Positions 1 to 6,661 of a stretch of DNA of 16,813 nucleotides are shown here, in pieces; the stretch's first letter is position 1, and the number at the start of each line of letters is the position of its first letter. The notes beneath the pieces were generated by a model, which worked only from the letters and a program-made list of their open reading frames with translations, was not told the origin of the DNA and ran no database searches. Source of the DNA: DASZUC01 sp035547775 (lineage in GTDB: Bacteria > Patescibacteriota > Saccharimonadia > Saccharimonadales > UBA4665); assembly GCA_035547775.1 (NCBI GenBank), contig DASZUC010000036.1, positions 1 through 16,813 of the forward strand, given 5' to 3'. A program made the translations under genes and the position numbers.

Positions 1-1463
1 TCTACGAAAACGGTCACATTACCTACATGCGTACCGATAGCACCACGCTCTCAGGTCTGGCTATCAAAGCAGCCGAAGACTACATCGTCAAAGAATTCGG
101 GGCCAAATACCACAATCGACGCCAGTTCCACACCAAAAATCAGAGTGCCCAAGAAGCCCACGAAGCCATCCGCCCCACCAGTTTCGCGAAAACCAATGCC
201 GGTGGCGACGATCAGCAAAAGAAACTGTACCAGCTGATCTGGCAACGCGCTTTAGCCAGCCAAATGAGCCCAGCCGCCCTGGAGCGAACAGAGGTCACAA
301 TCGCCATTAGCGACCATACCGAGACTTTCCTTGCCAAAGGGGAAGTCCTGCAATTCGACGGCTTTATGAAAGTGTACGGTGGCGGAAAAGATGATGTGCT
401 CCTACCGGCTCTCAGCGTCGGTCAAACTTTGGACCCGCAAGCCATTACCGCTACCGAAACGTTTAGTCGTCCGCCGGCTCGGTACTCTGAAGCTAGCCTG
501 GTACGCAAGCTCGAAGAGCTCGGCATCGGCCGCCCTAGCACCTATGCGCCAACCATCCACACCATTCAAACTCGAGGTTACGTTGAAAAGAGCGACCTCG
601 AAGGCACTGAGCGCGATGTCCTGGAATTACAACTGACTGGCAGCAACCTGTCAGAAAACACCTCGAAAGTGATCACTGGTGCCGACAAGGGCAAACTGGT
701 GCCCACCAGTATTGCCGAGGTAACTACCGATTTCCTCACCAAACACTTCTCCAGCATCGTCGATTATGACTTTACCGCGCACGTTGAAGAGGACTTTGAT
801 GCTATCGCCGACGGCAAAGAGACCTGGGAAAAGATGATTACGGCCTTTTACAAGGATTTTCACCCCCTAATCGAACAGTCTGAAGATATTTCGCGCCAAG
901 AAGTCTCGCAGGCCAGGGAAATCGGTACCGATCCAGCCAGCGGCGAACCCATTTACGCTCGCTATGGCCGCTATGGCCCCATGCTCCAAAAGGGCGACAC
1001 CGATGAGGAAGACAAGAAACCTGCCTTTGCACCAATGCCAACAGGGGCGACTATCGATACTGTCACCCTCGAACAAGCGCTTGAAATGTTCAAGCTACCG
1101 CGCAGTGTGGGCACCACGGCTGACGGGCAAGAAATTAAGGCTAACGTCGGCCGGTTTGGCCCCTACATTCAGGTAGGCAAGCTGTTTGTTTCGATTAAAC
1201 CCCTCGACCCACGCACCATCACCGAAGAAGAGGCCCGCACCAAATATGAAGAAAAACTCGCCAAAGAGGCCGCTAAGCACATTAATGAGTTCCCAAGCGG
1301 TATTAAGGTGTTAAATGGCCCCTACGGCCCCTATGTAACCGATGGCAAGAAGAATGCTCGGATTGCCAAAGACGTCGATCCCACCAAGCTCACCGAAGCG
1401 GAAGCTAAGAAGATACTGGCCGATGCACCAGCTAAAAAACGCGGTTTTCGACGCAAGCGTTAG
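1..1463 (+). CDS. topA: DNA topoisomerase I, C-terminal part (5' end outside window)
   Basis: Type IA topoisomerase, which relaxes negative supercoils by nicking and passing one strand. The frame is open from the window edge (first full codon at base 3) and begins YENGHITYMRTDS. The Tyr at bases 24-26 sits in the ITYMRTDS motif and is the active-site tyrosine that bonds to DNA. Further on is the conserved block RYSEASLVRKLEELGIGRP followed by STYAPTIHTIQTRGYV. The C-terminal domain carries three glycine-rich repeats (GRYGPMLQKG, GRFGPYIQVG, GPYGPYVTDG) of the topoisomerase C-terminal repeat type. There are no cysteines for zinc ribbons, unlike E. coli TopA. The protein ends in a basic tail (AKKRGFRRKR). 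The TOPRIM domain lies upstream of the window. Family assignment is very secure; only the 5' end is missing. Confidence 0.97.
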   Translation, partial: YENGHITYMRTDSTTLSGLAIKAAEDYIVKEFGAKYHNRRQFHTKNQSAQEAHEAIRPTSFAKTNAGGDDQQKKLYQLIWQRALASQMSPAALERTEVTIAISDHTETFLAKGEVLQFDGFMKVYGGGKDDVLLPALSVGQTLDPQAITATETFSRPPARYSEASLVRKLEELGIGRPSTYAPTIHTIQTRGYVEKSDLEGTERDVLELQLTGSNLSENTSKVITGADKGKLVPTSIAEVTTDFLTKHFSSIVDYDFTAHVEEDFDAIADGKETWEKMITAFYKDFHPLIEQSEDISRQEVSQAREIGTDPASGEPIYARYGRYGPMLQKGDTDEEDKKPAFAPMPTGATIDTVTLEQALEMFKLPRSVGTTADGQEIKANVGRFGPYIQVGKLFVSIKPLDPRTITEEEARTKYEEKLAKEAAKHINEFPSGIKVLNGPYGPYVTDGKKNARIAKDVDPTKLTEAEAKKILADAPAKKRGFRRKR

Positions 1464-1511
1464 GGAATTGCTAGCTCCATAATTTGCCCATCTGTAAAAG
1501 CTGTGGAAAAG

Positions 1512-1586
1512 CAACACTTTTACAACAGAAAAGCGGCAGGCACGTCATTTTTGTGCTACAATTGGCTTAGAGCGTAAAAAGTGTTG
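1512..1586. repeat. 10-bp inverted repeat between topA and the sigma4/HARE gene
   Basis: CAACACTTTT at 1512-1521 and its exact reverse complement AAAAGTGTTG at 1577-1586 are separated by 55 bases. The right arm overlaps the -35 element of the promoter at 1584-1612, so the pair could be an operator or a loop-forming site. The left arm can also fold locally with AAAAGCTGT at 1496-1504 as a weak hairpin after topA, but no T-tract follows, so it is a poor terminator. Confidence 0.4.
1554..1562 (+). promoter_or_regulatory. Possible extended -10 promoter element
   Basis: TGCTACAAT fits the extended -10 pattern TGnTATAAT with one mismatch. No good -35 lies 17 bases upstream. It could be a second, upstream start for the gene at 1647, or chance in this AT-rich gap. 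Confidence 0.3.
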
Positions 1587-1612
1587 ACTTTTAAAATCTA
1601 AGGTTTTATAGT
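1584..1612 (+). promoter_or_regulatory. Sigma70-type promoter for the sigma4/HARE gene
   Basis: TTGACT (1584-1589) and TATAGT (1607-1612) are separated by exactly 17 bases, close to the housekeeping consensus at each hexamer. The predicted start is near 1619, giving a leader of about 28 bases. The leader holds a weak ribosome site, AGGGA at 1636-1640, seven bases before the ATG at 1647. The downstream gene can therefore be transcribed independently of topA. Confidence 0.75.
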
Positions 1613-1646
1613 ATAGGGAGCGCTACAGTAGTAGCAGGGAAAATAT

Positions 1647-2687
1647 ATGGCAAATACAGCAGCTAATTCTGACAGTAATACTGAGCAGTTAGTCCGCGAG
1701 GTACTGACCACTATTGAACGCGAACGTGAACGGGAAATCGTAGCGCGTCGTTTTGGTTTGTTCGACCGCAAGGAAACGCTGGAACAGATTGGGGAAATGC
1801 TAGGCATTACTCGGGAACGTGTTCGCCAACTCGAAAAGTCAGTTGTTACTCGCTTACAAGCTACGGCAGAGCAGGGCAACATCCCACACATCGACGCTTT
1901 TCAGACCAAATTACTTGAATTATTACAGGCCAATGGCACCGTCGCTCGCGTGAGCGAACTAGCCAACAAGCTCAGCGACCAGCCCAACCGCGAAGAGCAA
2001 GCGCGTGTCGCTTTCTTGGCTCAATTGTGCCCAAGCTTAGTCGTCGTCAGTGAAGATGACCACTTTTATAACAGTGTTGGCGTGCGCCAAGCCAACGACG
2101 AAAAAGCACTTAAAGCCGCCGTGGCCAAGATTATTGACGCTATCAAGCAGTTAGCCGAGCCCAAGACTATCGAAGAGATCGCTAAAGCCGCTAGTATGAG
2201 CGATGCTAAGCAGGCCGGTGCGCTGGCTAGCACCAGCAAGCAGTTAGCTACGCTGAATGGCCGCTGGGGCCTCGTGAAATGGCCTATGGTCAACCCCAAG
2301 AACATTCGCGACAAAATCTACGTGATCCTCAAGGAAAACGGCAAGCACATGCACTTCAACGAAATCGCCGACGCCATTAAGGGCAGCGACTTCAAGCGCA
2401 AAGATGTTACCACTCAAGCCATTCACAATGAACTCATCAAAGACAAGCGCTTCGTACTCATCGGTCGTGGCATCTACGCCCTCAAAGAATGGGGCTACGA
2501 AAAGGGCACTGTGGCCGACATTATCTCTGAAGTTTTGCGCGAAGCAGGTGAGCCATTGCACCGCGACGAAATCGTCAAGCGCGTGCTCAAGAGCCGCTTC
2601 GTCAAAGAAACCACCATCCTCCTGAACCTCCAAGGCAAACCGCAATTCAAGCGCGTCGCCAAAGCCACCTACGAACTGGCTGAGTAA
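1647..2687 (+). CDS. Sigma-70 region 4 / HARE-HTH domain protein (RNA-polymerase-associated regulator)
   Basis: A 346-residue protein with at least two recognisable DNA- or polymerase-binding parts. Residues ~15-72 look like sigma-70 region 4: REREIVARRFGLFDRKETL, then EQIGEMLGITRERVRQLE as the -35-recognition helix-turn-helix. Residues ~220-282 match a HARE-HTH winged helix (LKENGKHMHFNEIADAI, ending FVLIGRGIYALKEW), the fold found in the RNA polymerase delta subunit. A further winged-helix-like part ends the protein (GEPLHRDEIVKRVL). The middle (~85-215) looks like degenerate helix-turn-helix units. There is no region 2, so it cannot melt a -10 element as a complete sigma factor would. An accessory RNA polymerase or promoter-binding factor is inferred. 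Domain calls are by eye; the exact function is unknown. Confidence 0.85.
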   Translation: MANTAANSDSNTEQLVREVLTTIEREREREIVARRFGLFDRKETLEQIGEMLGITRERVRQLEKSVVTRLQATAEQGNIPHIDAFQTKLLELLQANGTVARVSELANKLSDQPNREEQARVAFLAQLCPSLVVVSEDDHFYNSVGVRQANDEKALKAAVAKIIDAIKQLAEPKTIEEIAKAASMSDAKQAGALASTSKQLATLNGRWGLVKWPMVNPKNIRDKIYVILKENGKHMHFNEIADAIKGSDFKRKDVTTQAIHNELIKDKRFVLIGRGIYALKEWGYEKGTVADIISEVLREAGEPLHRDEIVKRVLKSRFVKETTILLNLQGKPQFKRVAKATYELAE

Positions 2688-2700
2688 GCTCTCACAAGCC

Positions 2701-3183
2701 ATGGCCAATAGCGAAGCTGAACCAAAATATCTTGGACCGATAGATATTGACGTCACACTCGATCCAGAGTCGCTGGAGCTGGCCCTACAATCTTCTAACA
2801 GAGAAGGGAACTTGGGTTTTATTGCCCTGACCCTCTCCACTATCACCTGGCAGAACCCCGCCACAAACGAATTTGAGCGAGGGCACTTTAAAGATGGTCA
2901 CACCGCAGCTCACTTTGAAGTTCACGATATCAGTCGAGAGCTCACCGAGCGTAATTCAATAAAGCGACATAACGCCAATGAGTCCGGTTATCACACTAAA
3001 AGGGACCGTATAGCAGTCTTGGGTGCCTTTAGCGGTCAAACGCTTGATGACACAGCCTTTCCAGAAGGAAGCACTTTTGGCTACGGCCGAGCCGCTATGC
3101 GAGTATTTCAGCCCAATTTTAGCCATGTCGAAGTAAAGGGCATTGTCCAAATTCCTCTGTGGCTACCGGCTAGTGCAGAGTAA
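2701..3183 (+). CDS. Hypothetical protein, soluble, no recognised family
   Basis: A 160-residue protein starting 13 bases after the sigma4/HARE stop. No Shine-Dalgarno is seen before its ATG, so it is probably read by coupling from the upstream gene. It has no signal peptide or membrane segment and no cysteines. It is mildly acidic, with a beta-like pattern (GPIDIDVTLDP, NLGFIALTLSTITW, VEVKGIVQIPLWLP). The central stretch RHNANESGYHTKRDRIAVLG is rich in polar residues. There is no other in-frame Met upstream, and the next downstream one comes late, so the start is fixed. The reading frame is clean and non-overlapping, which supports a real gene. I do not recognise a family and assign no function. 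Confidence 0.7.
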   Translation: MANSEAEPKYLGPIDIDVTLDPESLELALQSSNREGNLGFIALTLSTITWQNPATNEFERGHFKDGHTAAHFEVHDISRELTERNSIKRHNANESGYHTKRDRIAVLGAFSGQTLDDTAFPEGSTFGYGRAAMRVFQPNFSHVEVKGIVQIPLWLPASAE

Positions 3184-3188
3184 TCAAG

Positions 3189-3782
3189 ATGGGGATGGAA
3201 GCTCGGGCAGTTATTGCGCAGTGGGAAACGGGCGAACAGTTCGGTATTGCCGTCGACGAGTTACAGGTAGTCGAGAGCGCTCTCAGGCAACGCTACCTAC
3301 CCATTACTCACCTCTATTCGCCCAGCATGACTGAGGAGTTCGAGCGCAACTGGCAGCACAGTGCACGCTTAGTTGACGTCCTGCGCGGCAAGAATACCCA
3401 TATTAGCCTGCAACAATTAACCGTGGAACCCATCCGCGAGCCTTATGAGACGCTGGTAGCCGCCAGCATCGCCACTAAACTTCCAGAAAAAGACTTCTGT
3501 GCAGCTAATACTCTCGGTTTTTATGTCACTGCCTTAATGACCTCTAGCGCAAAACTTGAAGCTGGCCAGCTCCGAAAGCCCGTCTGGCTAATGCGAAAAC
3601 CCAAGCAAAGCGCTATTTCTACCCGTAAAGGCTGGACCCGCTATGTTGGCCTTAATGAAGGGGATAGCCTTGACGACCTCTATAAAACCTCACAACAGCG
3701 GGCAGCGTCCATGCGTGGCATTGGTTACGGAATTAGAGGTGGTACGAGAACTACCCGCCACAAGCGCGGCCCATCATTATAA
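3189..3782 (+). CDS. Hypothetical protein with Arg/Gly-rich basic tail
   Basis: A 197-residue protein beginning five bases after the previous stop, so the two form an operon. ATGs at 3189 and 3195 are both possible starts, and neither has a clear ribosome site. The body is mixed alpha/beta with hydrophobic helices (ETLVAASIATKL, TLGFYVTALMTSSAKL) but no convincing membrane span. The last ~30 residues are strongly basic and glycine-rich (MRGIGYGIRGGTRTTRHKRG), as in some nucleic-acid-binding tails. I do not recognise the family. Position behind the sigma4/HARE gene hints at a shared regulon, but this is only context. Confidence 0.68.
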   Translation: MGMEARAVIAQWETGEQFGIAVDELQVVESALRQRYLPITHLYSPSMTEEFERNWQHSARLVDVLRGKNTHISLQQLTVEPIREPYETLVAASIATKLPEKDFCAANTLGFYVTALMTSSAKLEAGQLRKPVWLMRKPKQSAISTRKGWTRYVGLNEGDSLDDLYKTSQQRAASMRGIGYGIRGGTRTTRHKRGPSL

Positions 3783-3799
3783 AATTCAACCGCTATTGT

Positions 3800-3812
3800 A
3801 CAAAATACGAAC
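3800..3812. repeat. 13-bp direct repeat, copy 1 (ACAAAATACGAAC)
   Basis: An exact copy of the 13-mer at 4379-4391, 18 bases after the stop of the second orphan gene. Together the copies bracket about 566 bases of gene-free DNA. They may be scars of an inserted or deleted element, or a binding site used twice. Confidence 0.5.
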
Positions 3813-4035
3813 AAGTAGTGTTATGCAGGACGGTAGGCCAATGCAGCCATAATGCCATATTTGATCGTTCGGCAGCAGGAGAGCAGAGATCATACCAAAA
3901 TTAATAAACACACATAGTCATAGGGCAATTTTTTTGGCGAGAGCGCGGTGGAGCAGAGTCCAAATTCATACATAGACATGATGTCGCACAATGTATATTT
4001 TGCGACTCTAATATAGATGAAATAGATGGTTACTG

Positions 4036-4062
4036 ATACCTCCCCGCGAGGGGAGTATTTTT
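4036..4062 (+). terminator. Intrinsic terminator, plus strand
   Basis: ATAC(C)TCCCC pairs with GGGGAGTAT around a GCGA tetraloop of the stable GNRA type. The stem has nine pairs and one bulged C (4039), followed by TTTTT (4058-4062). It lies about 254 bases past the stop of the gene ending at 3782, so it ends either that operon with a long 3' UTR or a separate short transcript starting in the gap. Confidence 0.8.
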
Positions 4063-4121
4063 GAATAATGCCTCGGTTTTGTTATTTTGGTGCACTACCA
4101 TGTAACTATTGTGCTGCACTA

Positions 4122-4187
4122 CAGCCTCCTTGGGCTCCTGTACCAGGGACACTATCGGGGCTTTCGTGCGGCCCTAGTGGTCGGCTG
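4122..4187. other. Hairpin-rich block of unknown role
   Basis: CAGCC (4122-4126) pairs with GGCTG (4183-4187). Inside, CACTA (4150-4154) pairs with TAGTG (4175-4179), with a G/C-rich helix within it. CCTG/CAGG makes a small hairpin at 4137-4147. The 8-mer TGCACTAC occurs just upstream at 4091-4098 and 4115-4122. This is manual folding and could be chance. Confidence 0.25.
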
Positions 4188-4297
4188 TGATTTACAACAC
4201 TATTTGACTTTTCCACAGCTATGTCGTGAAAACATTTGCATTTTTGCACTTTTGTTTCACATATATCATTTTTTACTTTCCCCTACCTTGCCTGTTC

Positions 4298-4341
4298 AAA
4301 TTTAAAAAATTTGACTTTTGCCCTGCTCTATATGTTTATAT
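4298..4341 (+). promoter_or_regulatory. Candidate strong promoter with AT-rich upstream element
   Basis: A run of A and T (4298-4310, AAATTTAAAAAAT) lies directly before TTGACT (4311-4316), like the UP elements of stable-RNA promoters. The -10 is less sure. TGTTTATAT (4333-4341) is an extended -10 with a 19-base spacer, and TTTATA at 4335-4340 gives 18. It points toward the foldable segment at 4393-4526 and no gene, so a non-coding transcript is suggested. The downstream word CTATAT-GTTT-ATATAG followed by seven T (4328-4350) could instead act as a weak terminator hairpin. Confidence 0.4.
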
Positions 4342-4378
4342 AGTTTTTTTGTAAGTTTACGGATATGCGATATATCGA

Positions 4379-4391
4379 ACAAAATACGAAC
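4379..4391. repeat. 13-bp direct repeat, copy 2 (ACAAAATACGAAC)
   Basis: Exact second copy of the 13-mer at 3800-3812. It lies immediately before the closing helix of the foldable segment and after a short palindrome CGATATATCG at 4368-4377. Confidence 0.5.
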
Positions 4392-4392
4392 T

Positions 4393-4526
4393 GGGATAGG
4401 GGTGTGGGGCATTGTTACGCCAAACTGGCCTCGGCACCCATACGCAAACAGACGTGGCGCTACCTTACGGCATGGGTCCTGAGCTCGCTAGCGCTCCTCA
4501 GGATGAGCACACACCTTCCCTAGCCA
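4393..4526. ncRNA. Candidate structured RNA (four-way junction)
   Basis: Hand folding gives a closing helix and three internal hairpins. The closing helix pairs GG-A-TAGGG (4394-4401) with CCCTA-G-CC (4518-4525), then GTGTG (4402-4406) with CACAC (4510-4514). The hairpins are GCCA-AAC-TGGC (4419-4429), ACCCAT with ATGGGT (4436-4477), and CCTGAG with CTCAGG (4478-4502). No G-U pairs are needed, so either strand can fold. On the plus strand it follows the promoter at 4298-4341. On the minus strand it would be the 3' UTR of ftsQ, starting ten bases after the stop. It does not match tmRNA, RNase P, 6S or SRP RNA motifs I know. No T-tract closes it convincingly on either strand. Confidence 0.4.
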
Positions 4527-4535
4527 CTAAAAGCA

Positions 4536-5477
4536 CTACTTATAGTAAGCACGGCCGTCGACCCGGACATCGATGTAGTCTTTAGGGGTAACATTGTGAT
4601 CGTGGAGATTGGCAATAGTTGCCAAAAACGTGCCAGACTGTTGGCGAGGATCGTTATTTTCCAGATTGAACTTAATAAAGTACGGCTGATTTTTAAGATG
4701 AACATCTAACTCACCGGTAGCCGCTGGCAGCGTCAAACTGGTGGGCGTAAAATGTTTGACTCGCAATTCAGTCAAAACTGTCAAGATAAACGTGACATTC
4801 TGACTCGGCAAGGCTGGCTGGCCTAGTTGTAGAGCCAAATTGCTCTGATCGACGACCACAGGGAGGCCATGCTTAGTGAGCTCGTCACCGCGGTTCACTA
4901 TTTCCAGCGCTCGACCACTCGTAGCCAATGCGTACTCAGCATTGCCACTCATCAGTAACAAGGCTGGCTGATCAGGTTCAATGTACAGGATCGGCCGATG
5001 ACCCAACAGTGGCAAGCTCACGCTGACCGTGCTCAACTCCGGAAATTGTTTGAGCATTGAGCGACTGATGGCACCGGTGTTAATTGTCACTTTATTATGG
5101 TTCCAGACGGATGAGGCCAGCAATTTATCAGCCGCCGATTGATAAACACTCAGGGGCTGTAAGAAGTTACGACTGGTCGAGGTGGTTAGCGGCATCACAC
5201 TGGCATTGGCGTTCAGCAGCAAGCCGTTGATCACAGACAAGATAACTACCGCTAATAGGATAGCGAGGCCAAAACGTGGGAGCCAGAAGTGGCCCACCCG
5301 CTTAGCTTGAGCGCCTGCAGCTCGACTCAGTTGGCGACCGGTGTTGCTGGTTGGTTCTGTACGCTGTTGGGCATAATAAGAATAGCCAGGACTAGCGCTA
5401 GATGGCCGGGCTGCCGCTTGACGGCCTACTGGCTGGCGGCGAGCGTTACGCTTAGGTGAACGTCGGAGAGCTTTCAT
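4536..5477 (-). CDS. ftsQ: Cell division protein FtsQ/DivIB-like
   Basis: Single-pass membrane protein of the divisome, thought to scaffold FtsL/FtsB partners and the septal synthase. Of 313 residues, the first ~65 are a basic, Ser/Arg/Gln-rich cytoplasmic tail. Residues ~68-90 (FGLAILLAVVILSVINGLLL) are the membrane anchor. The POTRA-like part follows (VTINTGAISRSMLKQFPE, then VSVSLPLLGHRPILYIEPD). The C-terminus YIDVRVDGRAYYK fits the usual FtsQ end. It is last in the cluster and its ATG overlaps the murG stop as ATGA, so it is translationally coupled. No ftsA or ftsZ follows, unlike most dcw clusters. The long cytoplasmic tail is unusual for size. Confidence 0.88.
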   Translation of the reverse strand: MKALRRSPKRNARRQPVGRQAAARPSSASPGYSYYAQQRTEPTSNTGRQLSRAAGAQAKRVGHFWLPRFGLAILLAVVILSVINGLLLNANASVMPLTTSTSRNFLQPLSVYQSAADKLLASSVWNHNKVTINTGAISRSMLKQFPELSTVSVSLPLLGHRPILYIEPDQPALLLMSGNAEYALATSGRALEIVNRGDELTKHGLPVVVDQSNLALQLGQPALPSQNVTFILTVLTELRVKHFTPTSLTLPAATGELDVHLKNQPYFIKFNLENNDPRQQSGTFLATIANLHDHNVTPKDYIDVRVDGRAYYK

Positions 5478-6661
5478 GCGTCTTTTGGAGCCGTTTGGGG
5501 AGTTATCTGATCAAATAATACGTCGGTGATCCGCTGAGCCGCATGTGGCTGGGCAAATTCATGCAACTTGTGCCCCAACTCATCGCGCTGTTGACTGTCT
5601 TTCATGAGAGCGCTGACTTGTTTGGCCAAGCGATTCGGATCGGCTGCTAATTCAGTTTCGTCCATCACCACTGCAGCGTGCTGCTCAGCCAAATAACGAG
5701 CATTTTCTAACTGATGACCACCTGTCAGGACGGCACTCGGAATGATGACACAGGCTCTCCCCTGCACTGCAAACTCCGCCAGATTCGTAGCGCCGGCTCG
5801 TGCAATAATCAGGTCAGCGGCACCACTGTAGCGATAGACATCGTGAATAAAATCAAACACGCGAAGACGCTGTTGTTGCGCAGCCGTCAGGTCTTTAAGG
5901 TAGCGAGCCTCCATTTCGGCCTGATTGATGCGGCCGACCACGTGCACAACATACAAGTCTGGGAATTCATGCAACAGATGCGGCACGGCCTCGGCCATCG
6001 CCCGGTTGATAAGCTGCGAGCCCAAGCCACCCCCAATCACGAATAACAGCTTTGCTTTGGCAGGAACGTCAATTTCTTGTCGGTATTTCCGCTCCAATGT
6101 AGCAGTCACCGGTACAAACTTCGCATTCAGCGGAATGCCAGTGGTAACCGTTTTAGCTTGAGGATAGGGGTAGATATTGGTGGGTAAGGCCACAGCGTGC
6201 ACGCGCGCCCAGCGAGCAATGATACGGTTAGCCAGGCTGGGAATCGGATCAGAATCATGTGTCATGTAGGGAATGTGATGCAAAGCGCCACCCAAACAAA
6301 CCGGTACGCTCACAAACCCCCCACGACTAAAGATCACATCCGGGCGAAGCTTACCCATCAGTTGCCAGCTCTGATACAAACCAATTACCACATACAAAGC
6401 ATCACGGAGGTTTTTAAACATCGTGGGCAGATCAAGTAATTGCTTCCAGCCTTCACCGTGATAGCGACGTAATTTACCGGCAAAGACCGTATAGACCTCA
6501 TCAATATTGGGATCTTGTGCAGGAATATCGCCCAGCCCATCACCGCGTTGGCCAACATAAATGACCCGCGTTTTGGGTTGACGCCGCTTTATTTCAGCCG
6601 CGACCGCTAAAATCGGGGTGATATGCCCCCCGGAGCCGCCGCCCGTCAGGACGATGGTCAT
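5474..6661 (-). CDS. murG: UDP-GlcNAc:lipid I N-acetylglucosaminyltransferase MurG
   Basis: Adds GlcNAc to lipid I to make lipid II on the inner face of the membrane, the last cytoplasmic step of peptidoglycan precursor synthesis. A GT-B fold is indicated by GGGSGGHITP at residues 7-16, HDSDPIPSLANRIIARWA as the acceptor-side motif, GGGLGSQLINRAM opening the second domain, ARAGATNLAEF, and GGHQLENARYLAEQ near the end. I chose the ATG at 6661 (395 residues) because GAGG stands eight bases before it, while upstream in-frame ATGs (6685, 6706, 6715) have none. Even so the gene begins 68 bases inside the end of ftsW. It is somewhat longer than E. coli MurG (about 355). The stop overlaps the ftsQ start by four bases. 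Confidence 0.95.
   Translation of the reverse strand: MTIVLTGGGSGGHITPILAVAAEIKRRQPKTRVIYVGQRGDGLGDIPAQDPNIDEVYTVFAGKLRRYHGEGWKQLLDLPTMFKNLRDALYVVIGLYQSWQLMGKLRPDVIFSRGGFVSVPVCLGGALHHIPYMTHDSDPIPSLANRIIARWARVHAVALPTNIYPYPQAKTVTTGIPLNAKFVPVTATLERKYRQEIDVPAKAKLLFVIGGGLGSQLINRAMAEAVPHLLHEFPDLYVVHVVGRINQAEMEARYLKDLTAAQQQRLRVFDFIHDVYRYSGAADLIIARAGATNLAEFAVQGRACVIIPSAVLTGGHQLENARYLAEQHAAVVMDETELAADPNRLAKQVSALMKDSQQRDELGHKLHEFAQPHAAQRITDVLFDQITPQTAPKDA

Larger units (their letters stand above)
3783..4535. other. Gene-poor intergenic region of about 750 bases
   Basis: No convincing coding sequence on either strand. It is AT-rich in the middle and bounded on both sides by the 3' ends of convergent gene sets (plus-strand orphan genes, minus-strand dcw cluster). 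Contents, listed separately below: a 13-bp direct repeat pair, an intrinsic terminator, a hairpin-rich block, an AT-rich promoter and a foldable four-way junction. Two GAGCAGAG words (near 3882 and 3950) and an inverted pair GTCGCA/TGCGAC near 3990-4014 also occur and are unexplained. Confidence 0.7.

Noticed and set aside
2244..2864. 206-residue open frame on the minus strand
   Set aside because: It lies antisense to the sigma4/HARE gene and the next gene, both with better coding evidence; a shadow frame.
4087..4305. 72-residue open frame on the plus strand in the gene-free gap
   Set aside because: It has no ribosome site, crosses hairpins, and its composition is that of translated AT-rich DNA (many His, Leu, Phe) with no family likeness.
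3783..4535. tRNA, tmRNA, RNase P RNA or CRISPR in the gap
   Set aside because: No T-loop (GTTCGAnnC-type) with matching acceptor stem, no known conserved cores, and no spaced repeat array.
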